A stretch of 64,000 nucleotides of DNA, taken from assembly GCA_023053575.1 (NCBI GenBank), contig JAKZAP010000008.1, positions 2,939,001 to 3,003,000 on the forward strand, given 5' to 3'. The DNA comes from Branchinecta lynchi (Eukaryota; Arthropoda; Branchiopoda; Anostraca; Branchinectidae). Each line of letters begins with the position of its first letter. Position 1 is the first letter of the stretch. Below the pieces are notes generated by a model. That model saw only the letters and a program-made list of their open reading frames with translations. It was not told the DNA's origin and did not search any database. A program made the translations under genes and the position numbers. This document shows positions 20,035 through 31,427 of this stretch, piece after piece.

Positions 20035-21070
20035 TGTTTTTGGGATCCCAAAACGTAAGTGGAGGGATAGCTATTACATCGCAAAAGTTGTCCGTCTGTC
20101 CGTCCATCTGTAAGCACGATAACTCTCGAAGGGAATGAGATATTTTGATGAAACTTGGTGTGAGGATCCGTTTGGTCGTCGGACCAGTCAAGTTTGTAGA
20201 TGAGCTTTGTAGCCCTACATTTGAGGGCGGGGGAGGGGGTTCAAATATTCTTTGAGCCCAAGCTGACTTTGAAACATTTATTCAAACAATGTTTACACGG
20301 ATACGTCAGCTCTGATTTTTCATCAGCGATATTTCGGCCCTTCTTGGCAAGGGTCCTCGTCAGGCTGTCAATCTTCTTGTTCAACTTCGGGGAAGGAAAC
20401 AAACCTGTCTGACAGGTTTGTTTCCTTCCCCGAAGTTGAACAAGAAGATTGACAGCCTGACGAGGACCCTTGCCAAGAAGGGCCGAAATATCGCTGATGA
20501 AAAATCAGAGCTGACGTATCCGTGTAAACATTGTTTGAATAAAAAGAGGGGGTTCAAATTAAGGGGCAAACAAAATATTTTGAAAAAGCTAATGTGATAG
20601 TCGATTATGAGGTAAGAAGACATGCTGAACACGATAGTGAAAACCAGTTTGCCATCAGACAAGTAGTTCGTCCGGAATCCGGTCGAAACCGGAAAGTTTG
20701 TTGAAAGTAAAAAATTTTTGAAGTTGATTAGATGTTCGATTTAGAGGTAGGAAGACATGCTGAAGACGATGAATTTCTCGACGGACAAGTATTTCGCCCG
20801 GAATCCGGCCCAGACCGAAAAATTTGTTGAAAGTAAAAGTTTTATTTGAAGTTGATTAGATGTTCGATGTAGAGGTAGGAAGACATGCTGAAGACGATGG
20901 TGAAAACTATTTTCTCGACGGACAAGTATTTCGACCGGAATCCGGCCCAAACCGGAAAGCTTGTCAAAATTAAAAGTATTATTTGGAGTTGATTAGATGT
21001 CCGATTTAGGGCAAGAAGACATGCTGAACACTTATGTGAAAACAATTTTCCCATCGAAACCTTTGGTCTT
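20035..21070 (-). mobile_element. Family A element, reverse orientation, with palindromic insertion
   Basis: On the plus strand it starts TTTTGGGATCCCAAAACGTA, then the complements of the GACGGACGGA tract, the TTTCATC module and the GGGCTAC module, and three reversed 137-bp monomers (GGAATCCGGTCGAAACCGGA near 20675, then near 20800 and 20938). The spacer AGGGGGTTCAAAT is split by 20247-20545. The left end of the element is missing or degraded. Confidence 0.7.
20247..20545. mobile_element. 299-bp near-perfect palindromic insertion with 14-bp target duplication
   Basis: Two inverted copies of a ~130-bp retroelement 3' end meet near 20409 (AACCTGTCTGACAGGTT). Each arm carries GACGAGGACCCTTGCCAAGA then AGGGCCGAAATATCGC, a motif type common at the ends of Penelope-like and some other retroelements. 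The insertion is flanked by perfect 14-bp duplications GAGGGGGTTCAAAT (20233-20246, 20546-20559). The outward arm codes TRTLAKKGRNIADEKSELTY. A related palindrome is at 63833-63981. Confidence 0.7.
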
Positions 21071-22159
21071 ATTGTTCACGACGAATCAAAAAAAATGTGA
21101 GACATTTAGTTGGAAGTTGGATAATGTTTTTCAGTTCGAGCCTTTCCAAAGAAGAAGTACTGACCACCTAGAAAAAAAAAACTGAAACGGAGTTGACTAG
21201 AATTGAATTTAGAGTTAAACACAAAAATAAAAATCAGTTGACGTGTTGCAATAATCAGACCCGTCATTAAATCTTCTCTCATTGATCACGAAACCGATTT
21301 AGTTTTAAACGTCGGACTGGAGAAAAATTCTTATTATTAAATGGTTTTCTACTAAAATACATAGGATCCTTGCATGAAATTAATAAATTATTGGAAAAGT
21401 ACACCACAAGGAAAATCAACCGGATTTTTACTTGAATCGAGAGACATTAGTACACAATAGATCATGTTAAAACTTAGGTTAAAACTGTGTGCTGCAGGGC
21501 GAAATTCATGATTTGACAAATGTCTTTTGTCGGTCACTGAAGCTCAAATTTAACAACCATACTTCTCATTCTGACAAAATATGATTAAAAGCCTCTGAAA
21601 GACTAGAAATAGCCTGCCTCTCGAAACATGCGACTGAAAATGCAATTCCTCAAGTTTCAAACGCTCGAGAAACCAGAACAGCCGACGCCTTGGTAACTAG
21701 CCTTACTGACTTTTCCGAGCCTTCTGCAAGCCCCCCCATTTAGCTTATCTGGGTGAGCGACCAGTTGTGCTGAATTTTCGTGGTCGGGCGCTTTGCGAGC
21801 GCCCGTTTTAGCTAAATTTGTGTGCTCGGGCGCTCTGCGAGCGCCCGTTTTAGCTTTTTTCTTTCTTCGAAGGGGGGTGGGGGTGGTACCACCCCACCAT
21901 AGCTACGCCCCTGGATACAACTGTATTACCACGTATGGACAATTTCGCAACGGCATTAAGCTTTCCGCAGTGCTTTCCATTTCTACCAGGACTTTCTATT
22001 CACCAGTCTTCCAAAGGTTATCCATTCAAAACGATTCTTGGAGCACATAAACCGAGCTAAACATCTTGCTTTGGCGCAGTGATGCCGGATCATTTTTCAA
22101 TCTCGGAAATTAATCTAGAATTAGGTGTTGCGTGAGCAAAGCTATTTGTCCAGATGAAA

Positions 22160-22815
22160 CGGATTTGTGGTGTAGTCCACGAAACATGTATATACAATCT
22201 GGCAAAAATTTCGGAAAGAACAAACAACATCGTCTAATAAAACGCATAATGTGGTGTCATCAAAGATAAAGGACTTGAATCAAAATGTCCCATGAGTCTT
22301 CAAATAACATTCATATTATGGTTGTAATCTCGGCTAGATTGGAGATTACAGACAGCAATTACCTAACGTTACCGCCAGGGTTTGATTGCTTATGGGGATG
22401 AATAACATGTTTACACAGTCTAGCGAAGACCTGGTCGTGGTATAAATATTCCCTTTTGAGATCCGAAACGTTTGCTCTTGTCTTCTTTTGTACTCGTATA
22501 CAATTTCGCAACGGCATTATGGTAAGCTTTCCGCAGTGCTTTCCTTTTCTTCTTTTGTACTCGGATACAACTGTCTTACCACGTATGGGCAATTTCGCAA
22601 CGGAATTAAGATTTCCGCAGTGCTTTCCATTTCTATCAGGACTTTTAGCTGTTCACCAGTCTTCAAAAGGTTACCCATTCAAAATGATTCTTGGAGCATG
22701 TAAACCGAGTTAAACGTCTTTCTGTGGCAAAGTGATGCCGGATCCCTTTTCAGTCTCTGAAATTAATCTAGGATCAGGTTTTCCGTGAGCAAAGCTATTT
22801 TCCACGCTCCCTTTA
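22160..22815 (+). repeat. Tandem duplication, unit 2 (no insertions)
   Basis: Copy of unit 1 (18920-22158) lacking both hAT insertions. It carries its own small internal duplication of TTTCGCAACGGCATTA (22503 and 22591). It serves as the pre-insertion reference for 19057 and 19458. Confidence 0.8.
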
Positions 22816-23205
22816 CGTCTCACGCTAATATTACCCATACTTGAGGCGCGATTTACAATGGTTTAAGAACATGTGATAGCTAAATCCCGGGGCAACGGGA
22901 AAATTACGAGATAGACGACAGGGAAAAAATCGGACATGAAGTTGAAACGACGAACGATTATTTCTGCTAGAGGGTGCCTTGTTCTTCCGAGCGAAGTTCT
23001 GAACATGACGCAGCCGAACCAAGGCTTTGAAATTACGGCAATTTATCGACCAATCCCTGATCGATCGAAAGCGGCTTACGACATGTTCTGAAAGGTTGTC
23101 TGAATAATATTTGCCACTTTCAGAAACGAATAGCCTACTCGTAATCGATTCGAATGGATCTGAGTGATTTCCCGAAAATCAAATATCCGTAGCAACAATA
23201 CTTTA
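22816..23205. other. Receptor intron, no feature recognised
   Basis: No repeat family, RNA or coding signal recognised. Confidence 0.35.
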
Positions 23206-23209
23206 CTTG

Positions 23210-23960
23210 GGGGAAGGGGGAGTCGTAAAGGGGGGGGGGGTAGCCGATGCTTGTATAGTTAGCAAGTAGCACTTACTTCGAGTTCCAGTATTAGACTCAT
23301 TTCGCTGAAACCTAAGGGGGTGGGGGCAGTCGTCGGCAGCGTCGGTCGAGTGGCAACACTGGTTCAAACTTTGTATGAGGATTCACTGGCAAAGTACAGG
23401 ACAAGTTGTAGATGTGTCCTCTGGATATTAGAGGCAGAGGCGGTGATTTCGAATTAAGGGGGGACCCTCATTATGGTCTCAGAAGGAGAAATATCTAAAG
23501 ACCAGCGAAAAATTCTTCATCCCTGACTAACACACAGTCGAACATACAGTCGGCACAAACGGAAATTTGGTCACGTGGGGGGAGGGGGAGTCGTAAAGGG
23601 GGGGGGGGGGAGGGGGGTAGCCGATGCTTGTATAGTTAGCAAGTAGCACTTACTTCGAGTTCCAGTATTAGACTGAGAGGCGTCATTTCGCTGAAACCTA
23701 AGGGGGTGGGGGCAGTCGTCGGCAGCGTCGGTCGAATGGCAACACTGGTTCAGTGAGGATTCACTGGCAAAGTACAGGACAAGTTGTACATGTGTCCTCT
23801 GTATATTAGAGGCAGAGGCGGTGATGTCGAATTAAGGGGGGGGGGGACCCTCATTATGGTCTCAGAAGGAGAAATATCTAAAGACAAGCGAAAAATTCTT
23901 CGTCCCTGACTAACACACAGTCGAACATACAGTCGGCACAAACGGAAATTTGTCGGCACG
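23210..23960 (+). repeat. Direct tandem duplication, period about 377 bp
   Basis: TAGCCGATGCTTGTATAGTT at 23241 recurs at 23618, and the following 330 bp match closely (GGCAGTCGTCGGCAGCGTCG, AGAGGCAGAGGCGGTGAT, GACTAACACACAGTCGAACA). G-run lengths differ between units. No open frame of note. Confidence 0.85.
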
Positions 23961-24112
23961 TTTTTGGCTTCCCCGAGTTTGTTTAGTTAGTTAGTTGGAG
24001 AAAGGATTTTGGATTGTAGTATAGTTTTTGTTGGGGTTCTGACCAGGAACCGCGTAAGTGCATATTTTTCTTGCTCTTTTTACGTACCTTCTCATCTTTC
24101 TTCATCTTTCTC

Positions 24113-26510
24113 CATATAGCGATCGCAAGTTTTTGTCTGTCAGTCGGTCCCGTTTTGCTAGTTCGGGCACTTCCAGATAAGCTTCCCCGATCCGACTGTC
24201 TGGGGGGGGGGGGGGGGGGTTGGAGGGAGGGGGAATCCGGGAAAATGAGATATTTTTAACTTTCGAAAAGGTGATCGGTTCTTAATGAAACTTGATACAT
24301 GGAAGGATCTCGTGTCTGTGACGTTACATTTTAAATTCACACCGGATCCGGTGACAGTAAGGGAGTTTGGGGGGGACCGGATATCTTGGAAAACGCTTAG
24401 AGTGGAGACATTGGGACGAAACTTGGTGGAAAGAACAAACACAAGTCCTAGATATGTGATTGACATAACCGGACCAGATCCGCTCATTTTGGGGGAGTTG
24501 AGGGGGGAGTCCGAATTTCTAGTTATCCCGCGAGTTCTGTGATTCCTGATGCGCTAGGACGATGAAAACTGGGAGGCATGTCAGGGACCCGAACAGGTTG
24601 ACTTGAGAACAGTCGTTTCCCCAATCCAACCATCTGGGGGGGGGGGGCTGGAGGGACGGGAATCCGGAAAAGTGAGGTATTTTTAGCTTAAGAACGGGTG
24701 ATCGGATCTTAATGAAACTTGATACATAGAAAGACTTCGTGTCTCATACACCCCATTTTCAATCCGGACCGGATCCGGTTACATTGGGGTGGGGTGGGGG
24801 TAGATTTGGGAACCGGAAATCTTGGGAAACTCTGTGAGTGGAGGGTTCGGGATGAAACTTGGTGGGACGAACAAGCACAAGTCCTAGATACTTGAGTGAC
24901 ATAACCAGACAGGATCCGGTCACTTTGGGGGGAGTTGAGGGATCCAAATTTCTAGTTATCCAGCGAGTTCGATACTTCCTGATGTGCTAGGAAGATGAAA
25001 CTTTGCAGAAGTGTCAGGGACCCGAACAGATTGACTTGAGAATGTAGTTTCTCCGATTTGACCATCGACGATGGAGCGAAGGAATTGGGAATCCGGAATC
25101 TAGTGGCAAGCTTGCCTAATGAGCGGGTCATTTAAATGGAACTTGATATTTAGAAAGACTTAGAGCCTCAAACATCCCATTTTAAATCCGGACCGGTCCG
25201 GTGACATTGGGGGGAGTAGGAGGGGGAACCGGAAATCTTTGGAAACGCTTAGAGTAGAGGGATCGGGATGATAACTTGGTGGAAAGAATAAGCACAAGGC
25301 CTAGATACGTCATTGACATAATAGGACTGGATTCGGGCACTGTCTGAGAGTTTGGGGGGGTAGTCCGGAATTCGAGTGATCGTGCGAGCTCGGTACTTCC
25401 TGACATGTGATTAGTCGTTTCCTCGATCTGACCATCGTGGGAGGAGTGGAGAGGCGGCGAATCCGGAATCTAGTGGCATGGGCAGCTTTTGAATGGGTGA
25501 TTAGATTTGAACGAAACTTGGCAAGTGGAAAGAGCTATCGTCTCAGATGTTCCACGTCAAGTCCGGGTCGGATTCAATACTTGTGGGTGGAGGAGGGCAC
25601 CGGAAATCTTTTGAAAGGCTTAGAGCTAAGTCGAGGGATTGAGTTTCAAGGTTTAAGGTTTAATGGAAAAATTGCCACAATAGGAAAAGCTAAATAATAG
25701 GCAATAAAAAGAAAATAAATAAACACACATTAATAACTAAGACATCTAAATAATATACCATCAACAATTACCACCCAATACCATCAACAACCATTTCTCC
25801 CCGCCAGATGGAACTTGGCGGGGAGAACACGCATTAGGCCCTAATTGAAGGAGCCAGGCCGTATCGGAGCTCTGTGGGGGGAGTTGGAGTACCTGATGTT
25901 CTAAGGAAGGTGAAACTTTGCAGGCATATTAGTGACTGAAGGATCCTACACAATGCCCTAGGAAAATTTATATTCTAGGACCCAAACATCATTCTAGGGA
26001 GCTGAGGGAAGAGGAATCCGGAGTTACGAATCCATCAGTTGCGAACGAGTGGTCGAATTCGAGTGAAACTTTATCGGTGACAAGAACTGAGGACCTAGAC
26101 AAGCAAAACATGCGTCCGAACCACATGCAGCCACTATCGGGGGAGCTGGGGGGGGGGGGGGAGACTTTTTGACATCCACAAAATCCGAACCTATGGACAG
26201 AATGGGATACAAGTTGGACAATACCTAGCTTATGCGGCCTTGATTTGTTATTTAGCGTCCGGACAGGATCCGGCCAAGGTAGGGGGGTGAAGCTGAAACC
26301 GCAAATTTGCTGATAGGCTATGCTCCGATTCCAGTCAAACTTGATGGACGGGAAGTGCAGATGTCAGAGATGCGAATTTTATGTTCAAGTCATATTCAGC
26401 CCCAGTGGAGGAAGTTGGGATTGGAGTTCCGGAGACGATGTTGCTCGCAGAGGGGTCAAACAAGTTGAACGATTTGAATGAAACTTGGAATTTGAGAAGC
26501 TATAATAATA
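24113..26510 (-). mobile_element. Family B element 3, trimeric units, diverged right part
   Basis: Opens with CATATAGCGATCGC and GTCTGTCAGTCGGTC; the CCNATCCNACNNTCTGGGG landmark is at 24186 and 24631 (period about 445). Monomers contain TAATGAAACTTGATACATGG, CCGGACCGGATCCGGT and GGATGAAACTTGGTGG. The same monomer order occurs in 9575-10760. No clear right terminus. Confidence 0.6.
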
Positions 26511-26603
26511 ATAATAAAAATATAATTGCAATAACAAGGCTTTCGCCTCTATAAATTCTCGGGACACATTTACACACTAAATTTAATTTCAGCCAGGTGG
26601 TCC

Positions 26604-27130
26604 CGTATGGAAATAATTTAGACGTTTACAGCTGTTAACAGCTGTAAAACTAACAGAAGTATTATGGGACGCTTTCAACAGGTGTAATATTTACAGCTGT
26701 TTGTAAAACAACTGTTTGTAAAACAGCTGTAAGTTGCTGTATCCTACTGTATTCAGCTGTTTTCAGCTGTAATGATTACTTTCGTTTATCCAACAGCTGT
26801 CGACAAAACAGCTGTCGACAAAACAGCTGATAATAAAACAACTGTTTGTAAAACAGCTGTAAGTTGCTGTATCCTACTGTATTCAGCTGTTTTCAGCTGT
26901 AATGATTACTTTCGTTTATCCAACAGCTGTCGACAAAACAGCTGAGAATAGCTGTATACAGCTGTCAACACACACAAGTATTATGGGACGTTTTCAACAG
27001 CTGTCCCAAACACAGGTGGGTATAGCTGTATGCAGCTGTAAAAACACAAAAGTATTATCGGACGTTTTCAACAGCTGTCTCAAATACAGGTGAATATAGC
27101 TGTAACAAGCTGTATACAGACGTAAACATG
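26604..27130 (+). repeat. CAGCTG-rich array following a TATGGAAATAATTTAGAC leader
   Basis: Begins CCGTATGGAAATAATTTAGA then CGTTTACAGCTG, then about 500 bp of ACAGCTGT units, including a ~130-bp direct duplication (AAGTTGCTGTATCCTACTGT at 26731 and 26861) and three related GTATTATGGGACG-type units. The leader equals the last codons and stop of the LINE at 41860-42318. CAGCTG is palindromic and an E-box core. Confidence 0.7.
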
Positions 27131-28390
27131 TTTTCCAAGGTCCGTATGAAACACAAGATACTTTGTCGTATAGCTTTCGATGGGAAACAGCCAGTATACA
27201 AATACACTATTAGCTCATGTAACGAGCTGTGTACAGACGATACCAGCTGTGCCGTTACTGCAAATTAATAAATTGCTATATTTTGTCTTATAGGTGCTTT
27301 CAATGGGAAATTGCCAGTATCCAAGGAGTTTCATGTGACACTATCAGCCAACCATCGCCCATATATACAAAAATTGTTCACTATATATACAACGTCAAAC
27401 TTCTTGTATCTGTTCCCTTGAAAAATTAAACTATTTTCGAGCCGTCTTTTTGGTTACTATACAAAGTCCAATTTTGAATAATTGTATTATTATAAAAATA
27501 GGAAATGAGATCACAAATCAACTTCAATATGAAATTTAATGTAACAGAACAAACCGAAATTATAACCGCTGCGTTACTTCCATTATCACTTACAGTACAA
27601 GAAAAACAAAGTGCGAAATAAAGCGCGTTCCTGGCATAAAAGTAAATTTCTGTCCGTTGACTTTGGAAAAACCGTTGAGTTTATTATTTGCAACCGTCCA
27701 AGTCTGTGTTTGCTGCAGTCACTGATGTCGAAGTGACCGTTGGATTATAAAATTTACTTTTACGCCCGCCATTGCCGTGATTCATTTGTTTTGGACAGGT
27801 TTTCACTTACTTTAATTTTCTCGTACTGATCAGTAATAATAGCTCTATGGTCCTTTAGAAGGAGAACTTTAAAAAGTGACCAGGTAGCACACTTGTACTA
27901 AGTATTGCTTTCTGCATTAACTGGCTGGCGACTAGACGAAATGAGTTAAAATACTTCAGAAAACACATATTGTACCATGTTGGTCCTTCAGAAACAGTAA
28001 TACACTTTAGCTCAATCACAAACCAGAGCAAAACCTTAAAAAATTGGAATTCGGACCTTCAACACAACCATATCAATCACAACACAAACATCAAGACGGT
28101 AAGTCGAGAACTGCACCTTGTCAGCTACTTTTAAACTGAAGACGGCCCTTCATCGGGAGATCCAAAGGGCACCGGGTGAGTTGCTCCTTCTTCGGCAGTT
28201 GCTCCTTTATCGGCAATTGGTGCTCCTTTCTTGGTTGCCGTTTCTGAAAAAAAAAGATGTTTATGTTCAGAAACAGGGTGGGATTCACACAGTGTTAGGT
28301 AAAACATCGGACCCGTTTAAATGGACAGACTTCCACATACAATTCTCTTAAACGGATGCGTCTCCGACCAAAAAACTGAAGAAAGAGATA
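27131..28390. other. Receptor intron, mostly unannotated
   Basis: AT-rich. The segment 27690-27830 (GTGTTTGCTGCAGTCACTGA, then GACCGTTGGATTATAAAATT) resembles 31470-31570, so it is a low-copy dispersed repeat. No coding call. Confidence 0.35.
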
Positions 28391-28738
28391 AAACCCGATG
28401 AAAATTTTCAAGGGCCTGTATAGTATGATACTACTACCCCCGTGAAGTGTATGTAGTAGTAATGTAACTTTTTCGTAGACTTCTATACTAGTATACTACT
28501 TCATAGTATTCGGATACTACTGAGTCCGAAGGTAGTATTTCATGCTCCTACATGTTATTAACACGAAGCGCCATGGTACTATTCGATACTACTACGTGGT
28601 GCGTGGGAAATCTGTTGCGTCTGTACTCCATACCACTGCATACGGTTCCATGCGTTTGTTCTCATTGCAGTTTCGAGCTACTAAATATGGTATTCGTCGT
28701 TAATGAAATAATTAGCCGGTTACCGGGTGGATTTTTGC

Positions 28739-29439
28739 CGGCAGAGCAATAATAAGTTCATAGTTAAAGGAACAGAAAACTTGACTCAAACTTGACTCGG
28801 GGAGCTAGCTGACTGCATATCAAGAATATACCCTGAGTCGATATTAAGAGAAGTAGCGCCAAGACTTGACAAGATCGACAAACACTCCCCGATGAAAAAT
28901 TCTTTGACTGTCTAGTAGTATGGTAGTTGTACGAAAAAGTTGCATGGAATGGTATGAAGTAGTATGGAATAGTTTGATTAGTGATATGTAGAAGTATGGA
29001 ATACTTTAATAAACATGCCTCCGACTGGGTTAATCTTATGTAGTAGTATCCGATACCATCCAGTTTGCTAGTAGTAGCATGTAGTAGCAACAGTTACTAC
29101 TACATGCTAGATTCGGAAATTTTTATCGGGTCTAACAGCAGTGATACTAGCACCACTAGCGATAGTGAACGTCCCTACTGAACCTCATTCAGCGGTTTAC
29201 CGGCGCTGGCTCTGGTAAAATCATATTCTGAACATAGCAAAAAAAATTATACAGCCTCCATTATTTCTTTGGTGTGTGCAGACTTCACCTATGCTTTACC
29301 AGAAATTTGTAAACCAGCAAGTTTGTCTCGCTTTAAATGCCAAAAGCGTAGTGGGCGGCGCTAGGAATATGGCCCGTTTGCAAAGCATGGGAAGCATAGG
29401 TCTTGGCGCTACTCCCTAGTGTTATTTTGCTCTGCCGGG
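28739..29439. mobile_element. Foldback family F copy 1, interrupted
   Basis: The left end GCAGAGCAATAATA (with extra sequence before AGAGAAGTAGCGCCAAGACT) and right end AGGTCTTGGCGCTACTCCCT then AGTGTTATTTTGCTCTGC are inverted repeats. The interior CACTAGCGATAGTGAACGTC and AAGTTTGTCTCGCTTTAAAT is shared with 29526-29806 and 43331-43732. It is interrupted by the family I element 28888-29130. Confidence 0.65.
28888..29130. mobile_element. MITE family I, TAGTAG-rich, 243 bp
   Basis: Ends CCCGATGAAAAATTC and GAAATTTTTATCGGG are inverted repeats. The interior is rich in GTAGTAGTAT / ATGTAGTAG. It lies inside family F: the sister copy near 29582 reads ACACACTCTAATAGCAGC without it, so TC is probably a 2-bp target duplication. 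Related ends occur at 28393 (ACCCGATGAAAATTTT) and 30702-30716. Confidence 0.7.
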
Positions 29440-29525
29440 TAAATTGTTTTGTAATCACACCTGCACTATTAACATGATTTACTGTTTTACTACCTTCCTC
29501 TCCTGTTCCAATCCATGTTAAGTCG

Positions 29526-29806
29526 TATCAGAGCAAAATAACACTAGGGAGTAGCGCCAAGACTTGACAAAACTGACACACACTCTAATAGCAGCTGCAC
29601 TAGCACCACTAGCGATAGAGAACGTCCCTACTGAAACTCATTCAGTCATTCAATAGAGCTGGCTCTAATAATTTCATATTCCGAACATTGCAAAAAAATG
29701 ATACAGCCGCCATTGTTTCCATTCTGTGTGCAGCCCGCTCCTTTGCTTTACTAGAAATTTCTAAACCCGCAAGTTTGTCTCGCTTTAAATGCTGCAAGCG
29801 TATCTA
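29526..29806 (+). mobile_element. Foldback family F copy 2, truncated
   Basis: Starts CAGAGCAAAATAACACTAGG then GAGTAGCGCCAAGACTTG and follows the family F interior until AATGCTGCAAGCGTAT, where family B sequence begins. The right inverted end is missing. Confidence 0.65.
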
Positions 29807-30182
29807 GGACTTGTGCTATTGTTCTTCCCACCAAGTTTCATCCCCATCCATCCATTCAAAGCGTTTCCCAAGGTTTTCGGTTCCCCCCTCCAGCTCCCCC
29901 CAAAGTCGCTGGATCCGGTACGGATTTTAAGCGGGTCGTCTGAAATACGGGGTCTTTTCAAAGACACGAGATCTTTCCACATATCAAGTTCTATTCCGGA
30001 TTCCCACCTCCATTCCCCCCACGATGCTCGGATCGGACAAGTGGCCATTTCCAACTTATTCATTTGGGACGTCCCTGATATGCCTGCCAGGTTTTATCGT
30101 CCTAGCTTATGTGGAAGTGCCTGAACTAGTAAAACCCGGACAGACCGACCGACGGGCAGGACGGACAGAAATTGCGATAGAA
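29807..30182 (+). mobile_element. Family B element 4, short and truncated
   Basis: Contains CCCACCAAGTTTCATC, TCCAGCTCCCCCCAAAGTCG, then CCAGGTTTTATCGTCCTAGC, a GACCGACCGACGGGCAGGAC tract and AATTGCGATAG. It lacks the terminal hairpin and most monomers. Confidence 0.6.
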
Positions 30183-30394
30183 GTACTTGAGGGTACTAAG
30201 TTTTTTCATAACGGTGAAAATTTCGACTGAAAAGGGCAAACTGGAAGGGAGAAGCGAAAGGAGAAAAGCGAAGCGCAAAAAGGCATCTGCTAAACAATGG
30301 AAGGCAGTGATAAATTTCTAGCATCTCCAGGGTTGTTACGATTACTGACTGAGACGCAGGTGTATATATTTTTACGAAGTAGACGTAATACTGC

Positions 30395-30716
30395 GGAATA
30401 TCACTGCTAATGCTATAGCTCCGAAAAACATAGTAGTATGTAGTAGTAAATAATCGTATGTGCCACTCCGCAGCGAAATTACCAAGAGTATGAAAGACTA
30501 TCAGTGCTACTTTAAGCAACTGTTTCAACAAGCTCAATGTAGTAGTATGACTACTTTCACATAATTACATTTAGCATCGGGTAATATTAAGCAGTAGAAT
30601 GCAGTAACAAGATTGTCTTGATATAGAAGCATGTAGTAACATAGTTGATATTACATGCTATTTTTTCGTACTACTACATAATCCTATTTTGAGATACTTT
30701 TTCATCGGGTAGTAAC
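30395..30716. mobile_element. Family I related TAGTAG-rich fragment
   Basis: Dense GTAGTATGTAGTAGTA motifs and the terminus GATACTTTTTCATCGGGT. The left end is not well defined. Confidence 0.5.
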
Positions 30717-30879
30717 TGAACACAATATTGACGCGACTTTTGAATGCTGATTCTCCAATTCTACCGAAAGACAGGGCACCGGCAAGATGACAAGAATTTA
30801 AAGACCCCCTTTTCCCTATACGCCCACAGAGACATCAGATCAAGTCCAGGCCCTCTGAACTGCACAACTAGGATCAAAT

Positions 30880-31129
30880 CAAATCATTTAATGTAAACAA
30901 GATACAGTCTCTCATAGGCATCCCTCAAATATGGTATCTTTTAGTCAAACAGTTCATCTGGTACATCTTACCAGGTATAGTAGAACTCCGACCACTCCTT
31001 CAGATTTCTGTCGATGTTGGATAGGTCAATTATTGACCTTGGATTAGTCTTTATTCTGAAAACTGTATTTCGTCCAACGGAAATGAAGCGCGTGAACGGC
31101 GTAATAGTATATTTTTGACGGTTTACTTT
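30880..31129 (-). mobile_element. Possible retroelement 3' end
   Basis: Minus-strand open stretch (…GRNTVFRIKTNPRSIIDLSN… ending EWSEFYYTW) followed by a short UTR and a GATTTGATTTGAT tail at about 30873-30890. The same GATTTGATTTGA tail type occurs inverted near 15320. Family unknown. Confidence 0.35.
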
Positions 31130-31424
31130 GAGCATGTTCCACCCTTCTACCAATAGTACCTATTAGTTACTATTTCCGTTCCGGCCTCACGAAAAGTTAC
31201 TACGCTGACCGTTCCAACCTTCTCAAAATAGTAACTAATAGTAACTATTTGCTTACCATGCTCGGGAGCGTAGTTAGCGTAGTAACTACACATCTCTGAA
31301 ACGTGATTGGTCCGATCAGCCCGCGGCCTGATATTTGACCGAAAAATTCAAAAAGCGTTCCAGCCTAGCGTAGTAACTACGGTAACTAGCGTAGTAACTA
31401 CGGTAAGTAGGATGGAACACGCTC
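31130..31424. mobile_element. MITE family H copy 2 with TTT duplication
   Basis: Ends GAGCATGTTCCACCCTTC and GTAGGATGGAACACGCTC, flanked by TTT (31127-31129, 31425-31427). Longer than copy 1 by extra AGCGTAGTAACTACGGTA units. Confidence 0.8.
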
Positions 31425-31427
31425 TTT

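Larger units (their letters stand above)
19458..21913. mobile_element. hAT-like element, 2.46 kb, carrying other repeats
   Basis: The left end CAGGGGCATCGCTAG and right end CTACGCCCCTG are imperfect inverted repeats, flanked by perfect 8-bp duplications GATACAAC (19450-19457, 21914-21921). The tandem paralogue at about 22560 reads CTCGGATACAACTGTCTTAC, an uninterrupted site. Inside are a reversed family A element (20035-21070), itself holding a palindrome, and units with GGGCGCTNTGCGAGCGCCC near 21800. No transposase found. Confidence 0.85.
18920..22158 (+). repeat. Tandem duplication, unit 1, enlarged by two hAT insertions
   Basis: Once 19057-19222 and 19458-21913 are removed, this matches 22160-22815 over its length: GTAGTCCACTAAACATGT, TTTCGGAAAGAACAAACAAC, ACGTTACCGCCAGGGTTTGA, ATTCCCTTTTGAGATCCGAA, ACCACGTATGGACAATTTCG. 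The unit is roughly 600 bp. No coding potential recognised. Confidence 0.8.

Noticed and set aside
20440..20520. Possible hammerhead ribozyme core (CTGACGA...stem...CGAAA) in the palindrome, also near 63895
   Set aside because: Stem II pairs (CCCTT/AAGGG), but no stem III followed by a cleavage-site UH triplet could be found after GAAA, so a functional ribozyme is not supported.
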